Source of the DNA: Verrucomicrobiales bacterium
GTDB lineage: Bacteria > Verrucomicrobiota > Verrucomicrobiia > Verrucomicrobiales > DEV007
DNA length: 64,000 bases
Assembly: GCA_029213195.1 (NCBI GenBank)
Contig: JARGNI010000004.1
Span: 157,139-221,138 of the forward strand
Reading direction: 5' to 3'
Positions 19,718 through 27,833 of this stretch are shown here, piece after piece. Both the position numbers and the translations under genes were made by a program. How positions within the stretch are numbered: position 1 is the first letter of the stretch; every line of letters starts with the position of its first letter. Below the pieces are notes generated by a model that was given only the letters and a program-made list of their open reading frames with translations, was not told where the DNA came from and ran no database searches.

Positions 19718-19794
19718 GGTTCGCCAGTCCCCATGCTTCGGTGGCAAGGAGGCAGGTCACTGTGGTAGCTTTTGATAGCCAGAGCTCGGCGTCT

Positions 19795-20040
19795 TCAATT
19801 CCAACCTCCGCCGCCCTTGCTCACAGGCAAAGTCGTCGGTCCCTTCACGATAGCTCCGAGCCTTTGGAGATTTCTTTCGAATGTGGATCCATAACCGCCC
19901 TCCCACCTGATTGTCGCGTCCTCCTGAAGGCCAGGAATTGATCCGAGGGCCTTTCGATAGTCTTTGTCGCGGGCTTCAAGAATTCTGATAAATTTTCCAA
20001 ACTCACTTTCCGAAAGGGGAACATCTACCCACCCTTTCAC
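19795..20040 (-). CDS. Doubtful small reading frame, possibly a gene remnant
   Basis: 81 codons starting with GTG immediately after an in-frame TAG; no ATG in the first half and no clear ribosome site. The translation has a plausible helical N-terminus ('SESEFGKFIRILEARDKDY') but ends in a low-complexity 'VSKGGGGWN'. It lies beside a 19-bp palindrome and transposase-type motif at 20048-20081, so it may be the tail of a gene cut by a mobile element. No family recognised. Confidence 0.25.
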   Translation of the reverse strand: MKGWVDVPLSESEFGKFIRILEARDKDYRKALGSIPGLQEDATIRWEGGYGSTFERNLQRLGAIVKGPTTLPVSKGGGGWN

Positions 20041-20047
20041 CTAGTAT

Positions 20048-20081
20048 CAACTTTTGTCAAAAGTTGTCGATTGACCCCTTT
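20048..20081. repeat. Palindrome plus TCGATTGACCCC motif (mobile-element end)
   Basis: Perfect inverted repeat CAACTTTTG-T-CAAAAGTTG (20048-20066), directly followed by TCGATTGACCCCTTT. The second part is the reverse complement of the motif found twice near 29.4-29.7 kb (29432-29457 and 29646-29671). A subterminal hairpin next to a short conserved motif resembles the ends recognised by IS200/RAYT transposases. The remaining bases 19718-20165 show nothing else I can name. Confidence 0.55.
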
Positions 20082-20165
20082 CATAAGGAAGGCTGCTGCA
20101 CACCTGTGTCCGGGACCCCCGATCTTTCGACCAAATCCCCAACATTACATAGCGGCTCAGTAGAT

Positions 20166-22646
20166 TCATGGCTCACAGCCTTGACTCCAGCTTGTTTTGA
20201 TGCCCAAATCTCTCCATGAAGACAAGATTTCACCCTTTCTCCCCCTGCACCCCCTCAATCCCGCTAGGACCGACGCACCGATAAGAACTCCTTGAAAAAG
20301 CGAATTCCTGTCAGTAACGATCGTGTCTTTGGTGTGGGGGTAGAGACCGCCAAAGCCATCCATCCTCGTAATCATCGTTTCCCAGTCGACCGGCTTCTCC
20401 GGGGAGCGGAAACCGGGCGTTCCGATTTGATGACAGTAGGTGCACATCATTTTGAAATTGAGGCGGTCGCGTGGGCTGTCGAACTGCAACTGAGAGAAAG
20501 CACTCGTCGCCGGGCGTTGCTCTTCCAGGGCTTCGCCAGTGGCAGGCTGCATCGCGATGGAAATATCATCCCGGCCGAGCTTCACCTTTTCGATCAATCG
20601 GTCTTGTTGGCCGGGCAAACGGGCGCGGACTTTAAAAACAGCGTCAGCTAGATCATCGATTTGGAAGCTGCCATTAGGCTGTGAGAAAACAGAGGTGCTC
20701 TGGCGACGTTCGTCATCGAAAGCGGAAACCATGACGCCGCCCATCGGCTTTCCGGATGAGTCTTTCACGATTCCGGAAACTGATCCGCTTTTGCCGGGGT
20801 GCTTTCCGGGTTCGCGACGAATTTCAGCTTTCACTTTCCGTTTGATGTTCGGATTTCCCTGCGGCTTTGGCTGGGTTTTGGCTGGTGGCTTTCCGTTTGA
20901 TCGGATGTAGTCGAGAATTCGGATGAAAGACTCTCCGCGGTTTTTCATCTCCGGGAAGAGACGCACTTGTTCTTTCCAGAGTCGGGCAACTTCACCGCCT
21001 TTTTCGGGCGGTGCCGAGGCGAGCCATTTGTCGACGAATGGCTGATGTTTGTCACCGCCCTCATAGTCCTTGGGAATTGTGCGCTTCGAAATAGACTCGA
21101 GTAGCTGGCGGAGCTCGGCCTCGGCTTTCAGTCCAGCGAGCCATTGTTTCACATTCTCTTCCTCCCCGGGGAAAGCAGCGAGATAAATCTCGATCGATTC
21201 CTCGCCGGTGATTTTTCCGGCCTCGACCATCTTCCGGAGCTTGTCACCGAGCCCCTTTTTCGGGTCTGCAGGTGTGCTCGCCCGGGCCTTTGGTTCAGGA
21301 GCGGCTGAGGACTTCATTGCATTGCCATCGATCGTCCCGCCTTCCACTAGGCAGTAGAGAAATCGCATCCCGCGCAGAAAAATCTGTTTCCCGGCGAGGG
21401 CGGGGGATGCGTGAAAGTTGTCGTCGAGCTGGTTTGTCGCCAGCACTTTGAATTCATTGCCCGGCTCAATCACGATCGTCGTTCCTTTCCTGCCGGTAAA
21501 ATAAATCCGGCCATCCGCTCCAACCGGCGACGCATAAATATCGCCGAGATCCGGAACCCGCGTGCGCGGAATCACCTCGCTGCCGTCTGCAGATTTTATG
21601 GATGTTAGGATTCCCTGATTCGATTGCGTAAAATAAAGCTGCCCCTCATAAAGAATCGGCGACGGCACATATGGCGTTCCCCGGTCTGCTTTCCATTTGA
21701 TCTGACTGGTCACATCACCTGTGCCCGTGATCGGGATCGCCAGCAGCGCATGGCCTTTGTAACCTGTCATGCAATAGACTGTGTCACCCTCGACGATGGG
21801 GCAGGGCGCGCTGTTGTTCGTCAATCCAGCCGCGCGCCATATGAGTTCGCCATTGTTCAAATCGTAGCTGCGCACCGCATTCGTTCCGGTGGTGATGACC
21901 TGGGTTTTTCCATCATGCTCAGCAATCGCCGGGGTGGCCCAGGTATTGCCTTCATCGCGCTCCTTCTTCCAAAGTGTTTCTCCCGTTTCCGCATTCAGAC
22001 ACTTGATCGTTGATTGCCCCGCGTGATCGCGAACGATGATCAGCTTCCCATCATGCACCACCGGCGAGCTGCCTTCGCCCAAACTGGCGCCCATCTTCGC
22101 TGGGCCGAGATCGCGTTCCCACACCTTTTTCCCATCCAGCGAATAGGCATACATCCCCGCCGATCCAAACCAGAAATAGATTCGTTCCCCATCGCAAAAT
22201 GGCGAAGCCGAAGCAAAACTCGCATCTTTGTGGTGCCCTTCGTGCGGCACGACTGTTTTTGCGACATCGCGCCACAGCTGCTTTCCTGATTTCCGGTCGA
22301 AGCACAGCACCACCATTTCATAAGTCGTGTTGGGATGTTTGATCCCAAAAACCCGCTCCGGCTGATCCTCGGGTTTCGGCAACTTGGGATCCACCTTGCC
22401 CGTGTTGATCGCCGTCGTGACGAATACTTTATCACCCCACACGATAGGGCTGGAAGTCCCATGACCTTTGATTTCCGCTTTCCACGCCAGATTCTTTTTC
22501 TCGCTCCACTCAAGCGGCGGCTTTGCCGTTTTTGAAACCCCATTGTTCTCCGGTCCGCGCCATTGGTGCCAGTTGTCGGCATTGGACTGAGCATGGGCAA
22601 TGGATACTGCGAAAATGGAAAGAGTCAGGAGAATCGAAATTTTCAT
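20166..22646 (-). CDS. Secreted PQQ-like propeller / CarboxypepD_reg / cytochrome hybrid, C-terminus damaged
   Basis: 826 residues. Signal peptide to about residue 19; PQQ-like propeller 25-440 starting 'WHQWRGPENNGVSKTAKPPL' with blades such as 'CLNAETGETLWKKE' and 'SYDLNNGELIWRA'; a helical charged linker 450-600; a carboxypeptidase-regulatory-like beta sandwich at about 630-700 ('GSVSGIVKDSSGKPMGGVMV', 'GSFQIDDLADAVFKVRAR'); then the start of a cytochrome-like domain with a heme site 'CTYCHQIG'. After 'GGLYPHTKDTIVT' (near 20318) the sequence turns into a Gly/Arg-rich tail of 40-odd residues that no longer looks like the domain, so the gene seems joined to unrelated DNA. Probably periplasmic; activity unknown. 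Divergent from the sigma-factor operon. Confidence 0.8.
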   Translation of the reverse strand: MKISILLTLSIFAVSIAHAQSNADNWHQWRGPENNGVSKTAKPPLEWSEKKNLAWKAEIKGHGTSSPIVWGDKVFVTTAINTGKVDPKLPKPEDQPERVFGIKHPNTTYEMVVLCFDRKSGKQLWRDVAKTVVPHEGHHKDASFASASPFCDGERIYFWFGSAGMYAYSLDGKKVWERDLGPAKMGASLGEGSSPVVHDGKLIIVRDHAGQSTIKCLNAETGETLWKKERDEGNTWATPAIAEHDGKTQVITTGTNAVRSYDLNNGELIWRAAGLTNNSAPCPIVEGDTVYCMTGYKGHALLAIPITGTGDVTSQIKWKADRGTPYVPSPILYEGQLYFTQSNQGILTSIKSADGSEVIPRTRVPDLGDIYASPVGADGRIYFTGRKGTTIVIEPGNEFKVLATNQLDDNFHASPALAGKQIFLRGMRFLYCLVEGGTIDGNAMKSSAAPEPKARASTPADPKKGLGDKLRKMVEAGKITGEESIEIYLAAFPGEEENVKQWLAGLKAEAELRQLLESISKRTIPKDYEGGDKHQPFVDKWLASAPPEKGGEVARLWKEQVRLFPEMKNRGESFIRILDYIRSNGKPPAKTQPKPQGNPNIKRKVKAEIRREPGKHPGKSGSVSGIVKDSSGKPMGGVMVSAFDDERRQSTSVFSQPNGSFQIDDLADAVFKVRARLPGQQDRLIEKVKLGRDDISIAMQPATGEALEEQRPATSAFSQLQFDSPRDRLNFKMMCTYCHQIGTPGFRSPEKPVDWETMITRMDGFGGLYPHTKDTIVTDRNSLFQGVLIGASVLAGLRGCRGRKGEILSSWRDLGIKTSWSQGCEP

Positions 22647-22906
22647 GATGATGGCTTTCCTTTTCTCAGCAGTGCAGGCGAGTATTCGGAAAATAAGGAG
22701 AGAAAATATTTCCTCCTGTTTACGAACGAACAGGGTTGCTTCATCGAACGTACTCTATTTGATCGAAACGGTAAAACGAACGTATTCTGTTGATTCGTCG
22801 AACTGACCCTGTTGCTTCGATTAAACGAAAACTGGTGCCTGTAAATTTTCTTAAAAAAATCCAATAATCTCATGATTCTACGCATTGGAAGCGGTGCGCA
22901 CCCAAT
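22647..22906. promoter_or_regulatory. Divergent promoter region between the PQQ hybrid and ECF sigma operon
   Basis: 260 A/T-rich bases with no gene. They hold many CGAA/TTCG words (for example at 22725-22830) and two related stretches, 'CAGGGTTGCTTCATCGAAC' near 22731 and 'ACCCTGTTGCTTCGATTAA' near 22806, 70-odd bases apart. Repeated motifs between a divergent pair are what a shared regulator, possibly the adjacent sigma factor acting on its own promoter, would need. No promoter can be fixed by eye. Confidence 0.35.
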
Positions 22907-23530
22907 ATGTCACTCTCATCATCCAATCCGGAACTCGATTCTGCGAGCGATCGTTCGTTGATCGAATGCTATCTGGGGCAGGGTGATGATCAGGCCGGCG
23001 AGGCTTTGATTCAGCGTCATGCGAAAAGTGTCTACCGATTTGTCTTTTCGATATTGGGGAATATGGAGGACAGCGAAGACGTTTGCCAGCAGGCCTTTAC
23101 GCGCGCCTTTTCGGCGCTCCCTGCCTATCGCGATGAAGATCGATTCCGAAGCTGGTTGTTTCGCATCGCAAAGAACGAGGCATTGGGATTGCTTAGAAAG
23201 AAGGGAGCTCGCCCTCAGATTGAACGTGAATTGAGTGAGCAGGACCTCGGTGCGCCCTCAACGGCTGAGGAGGTTCAGTCCCGGGGCTCTGTCGCAGCGA
23301 TTGCCTCAGCGGTCCAGGAGCTTCCGCCCGCCGAGCGCGAGGTCGTATTTTTGAGGATGCGGGAAGGGCTCTCTTTTCGCGAAATCGCTGAGCTTACGGA
23401 TGCGCCGCTGGGAACCGTGTTAAGCCGGATGAGTAAGGCTCGTGAGCGTCTTCGAAAATCTTTAATGCCCATTTTAGGGGCGGAATCTATTCCATCCAAT
23501 CCATCCAACTCATCGAATTGCCATGAATGA
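22907..23530 (+). CDS. ECF sigma factor (RpoE-like)
   Basis: 207 residues. Region 2: 'LIQRHAKSVYRFVFSILGN', 'DSEDVCQQAFTRAFSAL' and 'RFRSWLFRIAKNEALGLLRK'. Region 4: 'ELPPAEREVVFLRMREGLSF' and 'REIAELTDAPLGTVLSRMSK'. This is a classical group-IV sigma factor. It opens an operon: the anti-sigma-like gene starts inside its last codons (8-base overlap), and three exported-protein genes follow. Likely role: turn on this operon and perhaps others in answer to an envelope signal relayed by the next gene. The C-terminus is low-complexity ('SIPSNPSNSSN'). Confidence 0.93.
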   Translation: MSLSSSNPELDSASDRSLIECYLGQGDDQAGEALIQRHAKSVYRFVFSILGNMEDSEDVCQQAFTRAFSALPAYRDEDRFRSWLFRIAKNEALGLLRKKGARPQIERELSEQDLGAPSTAEEVQSRGSVAAIASAVQELPPAEREVVFLRMREGLSFREIAELTDAPLGTVLSRMSKARERLRKSLMPILGAESIPSNPSNSSNCHE

Positions 23531-23936
23531 ACCAACTGAAAATGAACTGGAACTCTGGCTCGAATCCGAAGAGGGGCAGCAAATTCAACGGGCCCTCGTG
23601 GACGAAATCGGAGAACTTCCTGGTGAGAACACCATTGCAGATAAGGTGACCGCTGAGGTTTTTTTGCCGACAACAAATCGTATCGCACAACTGGAGTCGG
23701 GCCTGCGTCGCTGGCGTATCGCAGCTATTTTTGCCGTCGCTGCGTGTGTCGCGTTTGCATTGCTGGTGCTTTCGAATCCGAGGTCATTGAAGCGTGAGGC
23801 CACAGAAATAGCGGCGGCTCCAAGCTCGACTCCCCGAGTCAGTAGTGTCGCGGCTAAGCTCTCGGAGACTCGCGAGAAACTGGCTCGTATCACACCAAGT
23901 TCTGACTTCGCATCAACTCGAAAATTCAAACGGTAA
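23523..23936 (+). CDS. Single-pass membrane protein, probable anti-sigma factor
   Basis: 137 residues. An acidic, hydrophilic N-terminus ('NEPTENELELWLESEEGQQI'), one transmembrane helix at about 60-85 ('IAAIFAVAACVAFALLVLSN') and a short outer tail. This layout and the 8-base overlap with the sigma gene are those of an anti-sigma factor that holds the sigma factor at the membrane. No zinc motif (H-x3-C-x2-C) is visible, so it is not a ZAS type. The function is inferred from position and topology. Confidence 0.65.
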   Translation: MNEPTENELELWLESEEGQQIQRALVDEIGELPGENTIADKVTAEVFLPTTNRIAQLESGLRRWRIAAIFAVAACVAFALLVLSNPRSLKREATEIAAAPSSTPRVSSVAAKLSETREKLARITPSSDFASTRKFKR

Positions 23937-23956
23937 CCCTCTAAAAATTCGCAGTC

Positions 23957-24541
23957 ATGAAATCAAAAACCAATCTATCCATGATCAAAAAATCCATTGC
24001 TACCGCTCTCACCCTACTGGCATTCGCAACGACATGCCTTTCAGATGATCACAAAAACGACAAAGAGGACTGGAAGGATAAAGAGTTTCCGGGCTTCACC
24101 AAAGTTGAAGAATTCCTTGAGGAGCACCTTCCGGTTTACGCGGAGTGGCTGAATGAAGCGAAGGAGGAAAACTGGTTGGAATATCACGAGGGCGTAGAGA
24201 AAGCCGGGAAGCTTTTCATGGAATATCAGGAGATGGCGGAGCACAACAAAGGCAAAGCAATATTGTTTCTCCAGCTCCATAAAGTCGAAGGCCGGATCGA
24301 TCGTTTGACCCACGAATGGCATGAAGTGGAAGGCGCGGAAAAAGCCGAAACCAAAAATGAACTTAGGGAATCGATCGGTGAGCTCTTTGACATTGAGCAG
24401 GATTTGAACGCCGCAAAAATTGACATGTTGCGTCAGGAAATCGAGGACCACGAGGCGGAAATCGCCGAAGAAAAGGAAAAACGCGAAGTTATTGTAAACG
24501 CGGAACTCAAGGATCGGCTTCGCGAGAAGAAGGATGAATGA
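23957..24541 (+). CDS. Secreted helical coiled-coil protein
   Basis: 194 residues (or 186 if translation starts at Met 23981). Signal peptide 'IATALTLLAFATTCLS', then an almost wholly helical, acidic mature part beginning 'DDHKNDKEDWKDKEFPGF'. The stretch 'VEEFLEEHLPVYAEWLNEAK' to 'AEIAEEKEKREVIV' resembles, in order and style, residues of about 310-460 of the next protein ('LGKFLQENAPSIVEVYRELE' to 'IEEREDRADEIIAEW'), so the two seem to carry copies of one module. It is third in the sigma-factor operon. No known domain; a periplasmic partner of the next protein is inference. Confidence 0.7.
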   Translation: MKSKTNLSMIKKSIATALTLLAFATTCLSDDHKNDKEDWKDKEFPGFTKVEEFLEEHLPVYAEWLNEAKEENWLEYHEGVEKAGKLFMEYQEMAEHNKGKAILFLQLHKVEGRIDRLTHEWHEVEGAEKAETKNELRESIGELFDIEQDLNAAKIDMLRQEIEDHEAEIAEEKEKREVIVNAELKDRLREKKDE

Positions 24542-24569
24542 GTTGGATTCTGGTGTCAGCAAATTGAAA

Positions 24570-27500
24570 ATGAAAAGACTATTCCTATTTCTCTCTGTGG
24601 CGTGTTTTTCCCTGAACATTCAGGCTGACGAAATCAAGAGCGGCGAGTATTTCGTAACCCAGAGCTGGTCACAGGAACGCGATTTTGATCGGCCGTATTT
24701 TGTGAGTGTTCCCAACGTTTCGGATTCTGGAGCACTTCCCGTCTTGATTTTTCTCCACGGAAATGGAGGAAATGCGGAGCGTGCCATGAAAGGTTTCATG
24801 AATCGTTATCGGACGGTTTCCTCCCGTTGCATTCTCGTCTTTGCGCAGGGCTACAAGGAAAGTTGGAACATTGTCTCAGAACGGGCCAGATCTGATGATC
24901 TCGGTTTTATCGAGGAAATCGTCACGACGTTAACGAAATACGAGAATGTTCAGGGTGAGAATTTCACGATTGTGGGGAGCTCCAACGGCGCTGCGTTGGT
25001 GAATCAGATTGCGATCGAGACAACGCTGCCTCAGATCAAGAATTACGTTTCTCTGGTCAGTCCGTTGAATGGGTTTCAGCACGATGGGGAAAATTTTAAG
25101 GCCAAAGGTGAGGATAATAACTACACGAAGATCGCCCGTCCGATGCCTGGAAAGCGGATTCTAAATGTATCAGGGACGGACGATCATCTTGTTCCTTATA
25201 ACGGCGGAGCGTCCAAAGGTATTCCTGCAAAGGGCGGAAAGTTGTCTTTTGTTGCTGCTGAGGAATCCATCTTTTTGTGGGCGAAGCATTTTGGTTATGA
25301 GGGAAGGAAACTGACAAAGCCCACGAGGATCGAGGGTGAAATTGAAAAATTTGTCTATCTGGACGGAGATGCGATTCACATCAAAGTGAAGGACGAAGGG
25401 CATGGAGCAGGTGGCGCGCTCAAAGAAAAGGAGCTGCTCAGATTTCTGAAACTCCCCGCTGAGGATGTCCTGCCAAAAAAGAATGATCGGAAAAAAGATA
25501 AGCCCTTGCCCGATGGACTCGACGATGAACTCGGAAAGTTTCTACAGGAAAACGCTCCCTCAATTGTCGAGGTCTATCGTGAACTGGAAAAAGAACTGGC
25601 GGCCGGGGAACTCGAAGAAGTTCGTGAGCGGATGGCGGAACTGCGCGAAGCCTATCTCGAAGTCAAAGAGGACGCAGGTGAAAAATGGGCCTTGCTCGAA
25701 GTGGCTGAATTGGAAAGCGAAGCTCTCGTCGAATTTACGATGTGGCTGCTTGAGGAAGAGAAAATCGGGGAAGACGAGGCGGAAAAGAGAATCCTCATAC
25801 TGCTCCGCGAGAGGCTCGCCATTCATACGCGGGCCAATCGCCTTGAGATGGAGGAACTGGAGGAGGTTGAAAATCTGGAGGAGGAAATCGAGGAACGCGA
25901 GGATCGGGCTGATGAGATCATCGCGGAATGGATGGAAGAATTGCTTGAGGGTTTTGACCGGGAAGAGGACGAACTTCCCAGGGGTGCGATCTACACTCCC
26001 TCACCAAGGCAGAATACAGATTCGGGCAAGGCGGAGCTTGCTTCGGTGACCTACGATTTCGACAAAGGCATTGCTCCCGTTCTTGAGAAATTTTGTTTTG
26101 ACTGCCACGACCGGGACTCCGCCAAAGGCGATATCGATATTGAATCGGCGCTCGATCAGAGGCCGTTGGTTCGGAACCTCAATCACTGGAGAAATGTGGC
26201 GGAGCGAATCAAAAACGAAGACATGCCTCCGGAGGATGAGACGCAACCGTCAGCGAAGCAGCGGCTGCAACTTCTTGCCTGGCTGACGCGGGAGATTGAT
26301 AAGTTTGATTATGCTTCGGTTCGAAATCCCGGCCATGTGCCGCCGCGCCGATTGACCCGAGAGGAATACAACCGGACGATCCGCGATCTGGTCGGCCTCG
26401 ATTTGCGGCCGGCAGATGATTTCCCGATGGATTTCAGCGGGACGAGTGGATTCTCGAATTCTGCGAACACGCTCTTTCTGCAAACCGCTCATCTGGACCG
26501 CTATATGACCGCGGCGGATGATGTGATTGATGCGGTTCAGAAAGATCCACACGGGGCGTGGCAAAGTCTGAAAGGAGACAGTGTAATTAATGCCGCGCTC
26601 GCAACATTTCTTCGCCGGGCCTATCGCCGACCGCCGAGCGAAAAGGAATTGGCGCTAGTTCTGAGTCAGTTTTCCAAAGCGAAAGATGCAGGGGAATCGG
26701 ATGACGATGCTTTCGCCCGAGTGTTGAAATTCATTCTGATTTCTCCAAACTTCCTGCTGCGAACGGAGCAGCTCGACGATGAAAACCCCCAGGATCAGCC
26801 TGTCCTCGATTACGATGTCGCATCGCGATTGTCCTATTTTTTATGGGCATCGTTACCTGACGAAGCACTGTTCGCGGCGGCTGAACTGAAGGAGCTGAAC
26901 ACGTCGGGTCAGCGGCGCGCTCACGTGCTCCGAATGCTTGACGATCCGCGCAGTTTTGCACTCGGCGAGATTTTTGCCGGAGAATGGCTGGGAACCGATG
27001 ACCTAGGCCCGCGAATCCGAAAAGATCCGATCGACAATCCCTGGTGCACCGAATCGCTTATGGCAGCGATGCGAAATGAAACCGCCCATTTTGTGCATTC
27101 ACTGATTGTTGATAACGCACCTGTTTCCAGCCTTCTCGAGGCAGACTACACATTTCTCAATCAGGAGCTGGCGCGGTTTTATCGAATCGGCGGAGTCGAG
27201 GGCGATGAAATGCAGCGGGTTTCTCTAAAAACGAAGAACCGTGGAGGCCTTTTGGGCCAGGCGAGTGTGCTCGCGACCACTTCGTTCCCAGACCGAACCA
27301 GCCCGGTTGTTCGAGGGGCGTGGATTCTTGAAACATTGCTAGGAACACCGCCGCCTCCACCTCCGCCGAATGTGGATGAAATCGAAGTCGAAGGTCGGGG
27401 ACGAAAAGCAGCTGTGACCTTACGTCGTAAATTGGAGCACCATCGCGAATCGAAACAGTGTGCCGGGTGCCACGCTCAAATCGATCCGCTCGGATTTGCT

Positions 27501-27833
27501 TTGGAAAACTATGCTGAATTCGGCCAATGGCGAAACGACATCGATAGTCGAGGCACGCTTCCAAACGGCGCGACATTTCGCGGCCCGGCGGGTCTAAAGC
27601 TGGCGCTGATTGATAACCGCCTCGACGATCTCGGTTCTCAGGTGATTCGCAAAATGCTCGCCTATGCCCTCGGTCGGCAACTGGAATACTACGATGAAGC
27701 CGTCGTTCGTGAAATCGCTGCCAGGCTAAAACCAAAAGGCTATCCGCTTCGTGACTTGGTGATGGAGGTTGCCAATTCCTACCCATTCACGACACGTCGA
27801 CTCCCTGCTGAAGTTGAAACAACCTCGCTATGA
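24570..27833 (+). CDS. Secreted esterase / coiled-coil / PSCyt-DUF1592 fusion protein
   Basis: 1087 residues from ATG 24570. Signal peptide 1-19. An alpha/beta-hydrolase of the polyhydroxybutyrate-depolymerase/feruloyl-esterase style spans about 30-290: oxyanion 'LIFLHGNGG', nucleophile Ser138 in 'VGSSNG', acid near Asp204/205 and His278 in 'EGHGAGG'. A very acidic coiled coil runs about 310-480. Then the planctomycete cytochrome array: PSCyt1 heme motif C509-F-D-C-H, DUF1587 'RRLTREEYNRTIRDLVGLDL', DUF1595/1592 'RLSYFLWASLPDEALFAAAE', DUF1588 'RGGLLGQASVLATTSFPDRT', a second heme site C964-A-G-C-H, and DUF1585 at the end. Usual family members lack the esterase. The stop overlaps the DUF1552 start as ATGA. 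Confidence 0.88.
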   Translation: MKRLFLFLSVACFSLNIQADEIKSGEYFVTQSWSQERDFDRPYFVSVPNVSDSGALPVLIFLHGNGGNAERAMKGFMNRYRTVSSRCILVFAQGYKESWNIVSERARSDDLGFIEEIVTTLTKYENVQGENFTIVGSSNGAALVNQIAIETTLPQIKNYVSLVSPLNGFQHDGENFKAKGEDNNYTKIARPMPGKRILNVSGTDDHLVPYNGGASKGIPAKGGKLSFVAAEESIFLWAKHFGYEGRKLTKPTRIEGEIEKFVYLDGDAIHIKVKDEGHGAGGALKEKELLRFLKLPAEDVLPKKNDRKKDKPLPDGLDDELGKFLQENAPSIVEVYRELEKELAAGELEEVRERMAELREAYLEVKEDAGEKWALLEVAELESEALVEFTMWLLEEEKIGEDEAEKRILILLRERLAIHTRANRLEMEELEEVENLEEEIEEREDRADEIIAEWMEELLEGFDREEDELPRGAIYTPSPRQNTDSGKAELASVTYDFDKGIAPVLEKFCFDCHDRDSAKGDIDIESALDQRPLVRNLNHWRNVAERIKNEDMPPEDETQPSAKQRLQLLAWLTREIDKFDYASVRNPGHVPPRRLTREEYNRTIRDLVGLDLRPADDFPMDFSGTSGFSNSANTLFLQTAHLDRYMTAADDVIDAVQKDPHGAWQSLKGDSVINAALATFLRRAYRRPPSEKELALVLSQFSKAKDAGESDDDAFARVLKFILISPNFLLRTEQLDDENPQDQPVLDYDVASRLSYFLWASLPDEALFAAAELKELNTSGQRRAHVLRMLDDPRSFALGEIFAGEWLGTDDLGPRIRKDPIDNPWCTESLMAAMRNETAHFVHSLIVDNAPVSSLLEADYTFLNQELARFYRIGGVEGDEMQRVSLKTKNRGGLLGQASVLATTSFPDRTSPVVRGAWILETLLGTPPPPPPPNVDEIEVEGRGRKAAVTLRRKLEHHRESKQCAGCHAQIDPLGFALENYAEFGQWRNDIDSRGTLPNGATFRGPAGLKLALIDNRLDDLGSQVIRKMLAYALGRQLEYYDEAVVREIAARLKPKGYPLRDLVMEVANSYPFTTRRLPAEVETTSL

